A stretch of 64,000 bases of DNA from a bacterium (GTDB lineage Bacteria; Armatimonadota; Zipacnadia; Zipacnadales; UBA11051), in the NCBI GenBank assembly GCA_030604405.1, contig JAUVVY010000009.1, positions 1 through 64,000 of the forward strand, written 5' to 3'. Below the pieces are notes generated by a model. It was not told the DNA's origin and searched no databases. It saw nothing but the letters and a program-made list of their open reading frames with translations. Positions within the stretch are counted from its first letter, which is position 1. Each line of letters starts with the position of its first letter. The position numbers and the translations under genes are program-made. This document shows positions 57,311 through 64,000 of this stretch, one piece after another.

Positions 57311-60300
57311 ATGTCTCTAATCATTGGTTTTGTGCTACTGTGTCTGTTGACGAGTATTCCGGCTGGCGGCCAGCCGCCGCCACCTGCTGAGCGTAGTTAC
57401 GGCTACTGGCCGCCGGAGGAGGATGTACGAGAGGCACTGGAGATATTCGACGCGTACCCCAAGGAGCAGGCGTTCCAGGGCATGGGCACGTCTGAGGCCG
57501 TAGAACAGGCTCGGGCGGACTACAAGCCAGGCGATCCGCCACCTGATGCCGAGTGGGTTAACTACTGGATGGAGAAGAGCGATGACTTCATCTATGGCAT
57601 GATCTCAGCGGAGAATCCCCGCTCTCTGGTACCCAACTACAACCAGGGCTGCCCGCTGCATCTGGGCAAGAGCACGAGTATTCTGCCGGTTTGGGGTAAG
57701 CCAAACACATATCGGTGCAAGTTCGGCGGCGAGGAATGGGCCCCGGGGATGAAGGTGAAGAATCCGGCGACGGGCGAGATGGTCGAGATCGTGGATGATG
57801 GCAAGGGTTGGCAGCCGCCGGAAGGCTTTCCGCAGCACCAGATGTTCTACTTCAAGCCCGCCTACCGGATGTTTTTGCTGAGAATGCTGATTTCGTACCC
57901 GTACGGGGCACCGTTTGACTTCGACGGGCCTGAACTCAAGGACCGCGGGCGGCCCGTTTATGCCCTCGCATGGGCCTATGCCGTCACGGGGGAGCAAGAA
58001 TATGCTGACAAAGCGCTGATCATACTCAACAGATTGGCGGAAACGTACCGCTGGTACACCTCGCGTGTTGATACCAAGGTTGACCACCGTGTGTCAGCCG
58101 CGCGGGGCTATGTCGGCGACCATGTCTTTGAAAACGGACACATCAAGAACCTGGCGGCCAGTTACGACCTCATCTTCGACGGGCTGAGTGACGCCGGTGC
58201 AGTCGTAGATTTCTTCAACAACAAGCAAGGTGCCGACTACAACGGCGACGGGCAGACCGATACGGAGGATATCAGATACAACATCGAGCACAACCTGTTC
58301 GGCTACTGCTGGGAGTTTTTGTACCGCGCCGCCCCGCTGGGAACCAGCAATGGCCGGATGCTCAACCTGGAGGCAATGGCACATCTCGGGCTCGTGTTCC
58401 GCAACGACAAGATGATCCAGGAACTCATAGACGGGCCCGCCGGCATCAGGCACGGGGTCATCGGGGCTTTCTACAGAGAGGGCCGCGCCCACGAGGACTC
58501 CAGCAGCTATTCTCACACTGTCAACAGATCGTACCGGGGTATTGGCGGGGTGCTTTCTCAATACCACGGACGGGAGATCTACACCGACGGGCTGGACGTT
58601 TACAAGGAGTTCGGCAGCCGCTTTGGCATGATAGACGCGTGGAGAGAGAAGATCTCCTGCGATGGCGGCTTTTTCGGCTACGGCGACGGTGGCGGCACCA
58701 GCGCATTGGTAGTTCCACGGGGCGAACTGAGCGAGACATTCCTGGGCCATGAAGTCGGCATGACTTTGATGCACATGGGGAGTGACTACCGGACGCGCAC
58801 ACACGTCCTGCTCTACCACGCGAACTCAGGCGTCGGTCATGGCCATCCTGACCAGTTGATGCTCAAGATCATGGCCTATGGCTACGATTTTGCGGCTGAC
58901 CTGGGCTACCCGATGAACATGGGTTCCCCTAAGCGCCGGCAGTGGCTTGACAGGACCATTACCCATCCCACCGTGCTGATAGACGAGACGACGCAGCAGC
59001 GGGGGAGCTGCGCTTCGGAGGATGTCTTTGGGGCCTGCGACTGGGCGCAGGTCGCCTCGGCGTATTCCTACGATACCTACGCTCAGGCGGCCCTTTACCA
59101 CCGCACTGCCACTGTGATACAGGTTGATGAAGAGCATCACTTTGTGATTGACATCTTCCGCGTCAAGGGTGGCTCGCAGCATGACTATCCATTTCACTCC
59201 CACAGTGGACAGGACGGCATAAACTTCGCAATCACCTGCGACGAGCAGTTGGGCGAGCGTGCAGGTACACTGGCTGGTGAGGATGTAGAATATCTCAGCA
59301 CGACCAAGAACGGCTATTCGTACGTGAAGGACATAAGGTCCGGCGATGTGGACGCGACCTTCACAGCAACCTGGCGCACGGGCGATGAGGCGGGTACGGG
59401 CTACAATGTTCACATGCTCGGGGCGCCGGGCCGCGAGGTCGTCGTCGGCAAAGGCGAGGCGAGGGGCATAGTCCACCGCAGCCCGCTGGACGCCTATTTG
59501 GTAGCGCGCAGTAGCGGCCAGGAGGACCTCACTACAACCTTTATTGCCGTTCACGAGCCTTTTCAGGGCGAGGACATGGGCCTGACTGTTGAGGCCCTGC
59601 CGGTGCCGATGCCAGAGTACGGCGACAACCAGATCCCGGCGGGAATCAGAATCACTACGGCTGACGGCAAAGAGTACCGGCTGCAGTCGGTTATAGTGGC
59701 TCTGAAGGAGGGGCAACGCTATGAAGGCCCGCAGAGCGTCTTGATCGAGGGCCCGCAAGGGCGGCTTGCAGTGAACTGGCCGCCGGGTGCAGATGGCGAA
59801 CCAACTCGCGGGGAGATCGTAGAAGTGGACTACGAAACCAATTGGATGAAGGTAACCACAGAGGCCGACCTGACCGACGCGCCAGGACAGGTGATCCACA
59901 TCCACAACCCGCTGTATCCCAGGGCGACCGCCTTCGACATCAAAGCGGTCGAGAGAATAGCGGGCAATGAATGGGGGATTACAGCCGTACTGGAGCCGAT
60001 TCTGGCAACAAATGTGATAACCGAGATGGCTGCCGACAACGGGGAAATCATATCGCCTTACAATATGGCCAAGCAGCGCGAATGTCGCCGACTCTTTGAC
60101 GGCAAAGTCATAATATGCCAGCAGGAGCCTGCGGAATTGATGCGCATAGCTTCGGTGGAAACGGTCACTCGCGACGGCATGCCGACTCAGATTGTTACGC
60201 TGCAAAACGTGGAGGACACGGGCAACTTCGCCGCGAACAATACATACGCGATTTACGATTACGGACCAGGCGACACCTGGTATATCTGTCGCACGCAAGT

Positions 60301-60313
60301 GACAGGGAACTGA
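57311..60313 (+). CDS. Large secreted heparinase II/III-like protein (1000 aa)
   Basis: Signal peptide; AEGRAHEDSSSYSHTVNRSYRGIG-like region; VGHGHPDQLMLKIMAYGYDFAADLGYP. Confidence 0.75.
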   Translation: MSLIIGFVLLCLLTSIPAGGQPPPPAERSYGYWPPEEDVREALEIFDAYPKEQAFQGMGTSEAVEQARADYKPGDPPPDAEWVNYWMEKSDDFIYGMISAENPRSLVPNYNQGCPLHLGKSTSILPVWGKPNTYRCKFGGEEWAPGMKVKNPATGEMVEIVDDGKGWQPPEGFPQHQMFYFKPAYRMFLLRMLISYPYGAPFDFDGPELKDRGRPVYALAWAYAVTGEQEYADKALIILNRLAETYRWYTSRVDTKVDHRVSAARGYVGDHVFENGHIKNLAASYDLIFDGLSDAGAVVDFFNNKQGADYNGDGQTDTEDIRYNIEHNLFGYCWEFLYRAAPLGTSNGRMLNLEAMAHLGLVFRNDKMIQELIDGPAGIRHGVIGAFYREGRAHEDSSSYSHTVNRSYRGIGGVLSQYHGREIYTDGLDVYKEFGSRFGMIDAWREKISCDGGFFGYGDGGGTSALVVPRGELSETFLGHEVGMTLMHMGSDYRTRTHVLLYHANSGVGHGHPDQLMLKIMAYGYDFAADLGYPMNMGSPKRRQWLDRTITHPTVLIDETTQQRGSCASEDVFGACDWAQVASAYSYDTYAQAALYHRTATVIQVDEEHHFVIDIFRVKGGSQHDYPFHSHSGQDGINFAITCDEQLGERAGTLAGEDVEYLSTTKNGYSYVKDIRSGDVDATFTATWRTGDEAGTGYNVHMLGAPGREVVVGKGEARGIVHRSPLDAYLVARSSGQEDLTTTFIAVHEPFQGEDMGLTVEALPVPMPEYGDNQIPAGIRITTADGKEYRLQSVIVALKEGQRYEGPQSVLIEGPQGRLAVNWPPGADGEPTRGEIVEVDYETNWMKVTTEADLTDAPGQVIHIHNPLYPRATAFDIKAVERIAGNEWGITAVLEPILATNVITEMAADNGEIISPYNMAKQRECRRLFDGKVIICQQEPAELMRIASVETVTRDGMPTQIVTLQNVEDTGNFAANNTYAIYDYGPGDTWYICRTQVTGN

Positions 60314-60344
60314 ATAGTACATTACTTGACAAGGAGGAGTTACG

Positions 60345-63300
60345 ATGCGCCGCACGCTATTCGTAGTGGCTTTACTGGTTTTGGTGGCGAGCGTCTGGGC
60401 CGCCGACGTTCCAGAAATCACCGAACTGAAGGAGATGTATCTTGACACCGCTCTCGTTACTGACGGGGCGGCAGACTGCATCATCGCCGTTCCGGATGAG
60501 ATCGGCTATGGGCCGCTGGCAACCACACTGGCCGGCGCCATCAAGGACGCCTACGGGGCCGCGCCGCCGATAATAATCGCTGCTCAGGTCACCGAAGAGG
60601 CCATGAAGGCGACCAATGTCATCGCGCTTGGTGTATTCGCCAACAACCCGGTGGTGGAGAAGCTCTATCACCGCTCGCTGGTAATCTACGACTGGTCGTG
60701 GCCCAAGGGCGAGGCCGCCTACGTCATACGCACCGTCCACGACCCCTGGCTGACCGGCAAGAATGTGGTCTGTGTCGGCAGTGTCACAGCGGAGGGCTGC
60801 GCGGCGGGCGTTGACCGCTTCATCGAGATACTGGGCGAGAGCGAAGGCGGCAGCGTTGGCCCACTGATCGAGATCACTGGCGCTGGAAATCCGCCCAGCG
60901 AAGAGGACGTTGTCGCGACTCTGGAGAGCATCGAAAGTAACACCTCCTCCCGCTCGATGGGCAGCGTGGCGGTCGGATACTGCAACTCTTACTTCACAAC
61001 CGGCCATCCGCAGTGGGCGAAGCTGTTTGTCGCCGCGATGAGGAAGCTCATCAAGCTCTTCGAGGAGGAGGGCGACGCCTCCGATGTCCGCAGTTGCCGC
61101 CTCATCTTCAACGAGTATGACCGCATTGACGAGGGGCCGGCCTTCACCAAGCAAGAGCGCCTTGAGCTGGCGAATCTCTTCCACCGCTTCGCCAACCTGA
61201 TGCCATACGCGACACGCGAGGTGAAGCCGTCGGTAAGTCCGCACGGCAACAACTGGAACGCGACCGGCGCCTCCCACGCCGGCATGTACTTGACACGCTA
61301 CTACCCCGAACTGCCGGTCGGCAAGGCTCTTCTGGACAACATGGATACCTATTATGAGCCGAACATGATCAACTGGAAGGTCAACGAGGACTGCCCCGGC
61401 TACGGCAACATCACGCTCATCGGCAACTATGACTGGGCGTTGAACCGGCCGGACTCGCGGTACTTTGACCTGGACTGTCTGCGCAAGATGGCCGACTACG
61501 ACATGTTGATTACCGACAATGCCGGCCGCGTCTCCGGCTTCGGCGATGCCAGCGGCCTGGGCGGCAAGTACCTGGTCGCCGCATACCCGCTGGCTGCCTG
61601 GACATACAAGGACGGCCGCTATCTTTGGTGGTGGGAACACCACGGCTTCGGGCCTGCCCGCTACTGGGTGCCGCCCGAGATAATCCCCAGAGAGCGGCCC
61701 GATGATATACTCGGCGTCAGCAAGGCCCCGCTCGCCGAATGGATCTACAATCGTGGCAGCGGCGGACAGAGTCGGCAGTTTCCCATCGCCGACTGCTTTG
61801 ACAAGGTCTCCTTCCGCAGCGGCTTCGAAGAGGCGGGCCAGTACATGTGCATCAGTGGCTTCAGCTACGGCTTCCATTCTCACGCCGACGCCAACTGCAT
61901 AGTCCGCTACTATGACACCGGCCAGGTGCGCCTCTACGACGACGGCTACATGATCCCGTCGCTTGCCGAGCACAATACCGTCACGATTTTGAAGGACGGC
62001 TGGGCCGGCAGGACGCCGGAGCTGTCAAGGGTCATCGCCGAGGCCGACTTTGACGATGTCGGCATCTTCTCATCGCGGCTCGACGATTACAACGGCGTGT
62101 GGTGGGATCGCACCGTTATCTGGCCGCAGGGTCGCTACTTCCTGGTCGTAGATGATCTGCGCTGCATTGAGCCGGCGCAGTACAGCTTCCAGTGCATCTG
62201 GCGCACGCTCGGAAACGCCAAACTGGATGGCCGGCGTTGGACTTCCGACAAAGACCCCGGCCGCTTCAACCTGGTGGCGGCCTCTAACGCGGCGCTGTCC
62301 GAGAAAGAATCGGCGGGCACGTCGCTGAACGCCAAGCCCTTCCCGATGACCGAGGCGCGTGCCCTGGTGCAGGCGGCGAAGGCCGACATGCAGCCCGGCG
62401 ACAGCTACCAGTTCGCCAATGTGATGTACACCACCAATCTCGAAGGTGATGCGCAGCATGTTGACATCTATCGCGCCGGTGACAGCACCACCTACATAGT
62501 GAGTGATGGCGGCAAGTTCGCAGCCGCCGGCATCAAGCGCTCGACTGTCATCCCCGGCACCGCCATCGAGGCGGGGGCGTTCTATCTCACACCCGATACT
62601 CTAACTGTAGCAGCGGCGACCAGGCTCCGCATTCTCGGTCCGCTGCTGGAATCAAATATGCCGGTCAATGTGCAGCTCAACCTTGCTACCGGCGAAGCCC
62701 AGGTACAGGCCACCGAGCAGGTCGAGCTAACTTATGTCTCCGCCGAGGGCGAGACGACGGAGATGTTTGAAAAGGGAACGCATGCGCTCAAGCTGCGGCC
62801 CATTGACAAACCGGCGCTACAGGACATCGCCGACACGCTCGGCGAGAAGTTCCAGCAGTACGCGTCGGCGGCCGCTGGCGTGGAAGAGCGCGCTGTGGGC
62901 ACCGGCGAGAAGCTGGCAAAGCTGTGGGAGTATAATGACTTCCGCGCCTACGCCAACTTCGCCACCATGCCCGCGGTCACATTGCAGGCGGACCGCACGC
63001 CCATGACGGCTGCTGAAGCTAGCTACGGTGTAGGCAAGCCGCCGGACCTGCTGCGCCCCAGTGGCAACGTCATGTTTCGCGATGGCGAGACGGTCCAGAT
63101 TGACATTGACCTGGCCCAGCCGAAGGAGATTCGCCAGATTGTCATCAAATCACGCCAGCTCAAGACCTTCAACGGCGGCTGCGGCGTCAGCAAGCTCACG
63201 GTCTGGATGAGTGACGATGAGTTCGCCAAGGATAAGCGGGTGTTCGGCGAGCTTGAGAACTCAAAGGAACTCGAGGACACCATGATGCCATACAGCCTGA

Positions 63301-64000
63301 TGCCGGAGAAGGCGATGACCGCCCGCTATGTGCGCATCGAGGCGGTGCCCTATACCGAAACCCACAACGTCTATATCGATTCCGTCGAACTCAACGGCAT
63401 CGCCCCGAAGACGGAAATCGCTGCCAGTGGGTTCCACCTCAACGCGATGGAAGTGGCCGATATTAACGAGGATGGCCGTGATGAGCTTTTCGTTGCCGGT
63501 ACGGACAAGGCCATCCATGCCATCGGTGCGGACGGAGCCGCCCTGTGGAAGTACCAGCTCCCCAACATAATCAACGACCTGACAGCGGTCAACAGCACCG
63601 GCACAGGCGATTACCAGATCGTCGCCGCCTGCGAGGACAAGAGCATGTACTCGGTCAAGCAGGACGGCACCGAGAATTTCACCGTCCAGCCACCGCCCAG
63701 AACCTACGCCCGTGCCGGCTACCGCGGCGTCAAACCCTTCATAAGCCGCCTGACCGTCATCTACAACTCCGATATTGATAACGACGGTGACGCCGAGATC
63801 ATCATCGGCTCGGCCAACTGGCGCACGTATGTCTATGACCATACTGGCGAGCTGATCTGGGACGAGTGCTGCTGGGCCCATACTCCCACTTGTGGGGACG
63901 CTTTTGACCTCGACGGCGACGGCAAGAAAGAAGTCATCATGGGCAATAGCTACACCAGGGCGGTTGTCTATTCGCCAGAGGGCAAGGTGATCGGCTCCGG
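60345..64000 (+). CDS. Very large secreted polysaccharide-lyase/heparinase-like protein with discoidin-like and VCBS/propeller-type C-terminal repeats; runs off the window
   Basis: aaggaggagttacgATG; MRRTLFVVALLVLVASVWAA signal peptide; frame open from 60345 to base 64000 with no stop seen; GFHSHADANCIVRYYDTGQVRLYDDGYM; VADINEDGRDELFVAGTDKAIHAIGADGAALWKY; DIDNDGDAEIIIGSANWRTYVYD. Confidence 0.85.
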   Translation, partial: MRRTLFVVALLVLVASVWAADVPEITELKEMYLDTALVTDGAADCIIAVPDEIGYGPLATTLAGAIKDAYGAAPPIIIAAQVTEEAMKATNVIALGVFANNPVVEKLYHRSLVIYDWSWPKGEAAYVIRTVHDPWLTGKNVVCVGSVTAEGCAAGVDRFIEILGESEGGSVGPLIEITGAGNPPSEEDVVATLESIESNTSSRSMGSVAVGYCNSYFTTGHPQWAKLFVAAMRKLIKLFEEEGDASDVRSCRLIFNEYDRIDEGPAFTKQERLELANLFHRFANLMPYATREVKPSVSPHGNNWNATGASHAGMYLTRYYPELPVGKALLDNMDTYYEPNMINWKVNEDCPGYGNITLIGNYDWALNRPDSRYFDLDCLRKMADYDMLITDNAGRVSGFGDASGLGGKYLVAAYPLAAWTYKDGRYLWWWEHHGFGPARYWVPPEIIPRERPDDILGVSKAPLAEWIYNRGSGGQSRQFPIADCFDKVSFRSGFEEAGQYMCISGFSYGFHSHADANCIVRYYDTGQVRLYDDGYMIPSLAEHNTVTILKDGWAGRTPELSRVIAEADFDDVGIFSSRLDDYNGVWWDRTVIWPQGRYFLVVDDLRCIEPAQYSFQCIWRTLGNAKLDGRRWTSDKDPGRFNLVAASNAALSEKESAGTSLNAKPFPMTEARALVQAAKADMQPGDSYQFANVMYTTNLEGDAQHVDIYRAGDSTTYIVSDGGKFAAAGIKRSTVIPGTAIEAGAFYLTPDTLTVAAATRLRILGPLLESNMPVNVQLNLATGEAQVQATEQVELTYVSAEGETTEMFEKGTHALKLRPIDKPALQDIADTLGEKFQQYASAAAGVEERAVGTGEKLAKLWEYNDFRAYANFATMPAVTLQADRTPMTAAEASYGVGKPPDLLRPSGNVMFRDGETVQIDIDLAQPKEIRQIVIKSRQLKTFNGGCGVSKLTVWMSDDEFAKDKRVFGELENSKELEDTMMPYSLMPEKAMTARYVRIEAVPYTETHNVYIDSVELNGIAPKTEIAASGFHLNAMEVADINEDGRDELFVAGTDKAIHAIGADGAALWKYQLPNIINDLTAVNSTGTGDYQIVAACEDKSMYSVKQDGTENFTVQPPPRTYARAGYRGVKPFISRLTVIYNSDIDNDGDAEIIIGSANWRTYVYDHTGELIWDECCWAHTPTCGDAFDLDGDGKKEVIMGNSYTRAVVYSPEGKVIGS

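Noticed and set aside
58826-60484. 552-aa minus-strand ORF
   Set aside because: Antisense shadow of the 57311-60313 heparinase-like CDS; no recognisable motif.
60372-61973. 533-aa minus-strand ORF
   Set aside because: Antisense to a clear signal-peptide-bearing + strand CDS starting at 60345 with a strong RBS; composition (Val/Ala/His/Arg-rich, no motifs) typical of a high-GC shadow ORF.
1-64000. CRISPR array, tRNA, rRNA or transposase
   Set aside because: No spaced direct repeats, no TPsiC-arm/cloverleaf pattern in intergenic regions and no transposase/integrase-like ORF was recognised by reading; a tRNAscan/CRISPR finder run would be decisive.

Overview
High-GC bacterial window with about 42 convincing protein-coding genes. 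No tRNA, rRNA, CRISPR array or transposase was recognised. (1) Positions 1.0-29 kb hold a dense, mostly divergently transcribed locus. The minus arm encodes an ICMT-like methyltransferase, secreted PQQ-like beta-propellers, an ABC permease/ATPase pair, a FAD/[2Fe-2S] oxidoreductase, a NuoE-NuoF fusion, a membrane-anchored propeller with a collagen-like linker, a NapH/NapG-like Fe-S module, a 74-aa Tat/Cys miniprotein, an NHL propeller and another PQQ-like propeller. The plus arm encodes a ferredoxin, an archaeal-flavoured radical SAM protein, a DxDD class II terpene cyclase, a PQQ-like propeller, a DUF116-polyprenyl synthetase fusion and a prenyltransferase-beta/terpene-cyclase-repeat protein. 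This combined isoprenoid and redox locus is my best candidate for an undescribed system. (2) Positions 29-46.5 kb are mostly metabolic and housekeeping: sugar isomerase, AIM24, MmgE/PrpD, non-pyrrolysine MttB homolog, DegT aminotransferase, a YhaO/YhaN-like nuclease/ATPase pair, a BtuFCD operon under a cobalamin riboswitch with a clear terminator, DUF3800 and TrpB-like. A candidate ~70-nt sRNA (consensus promoter plus terminator, no ORF) is divergent from the riboswitch promoter. (3) Positions 46.9-64 kb are a polysaccharide-degradation-like region: several heparinase II/III-type proteins, transglutaminase-like, Gfo/Idh/MocA, FAD oxidoreductase, and a >1218-aa ORF that runs off the window and is absent from the ORF track. 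All functional calls come from reading motifs by eye; no searches were run.
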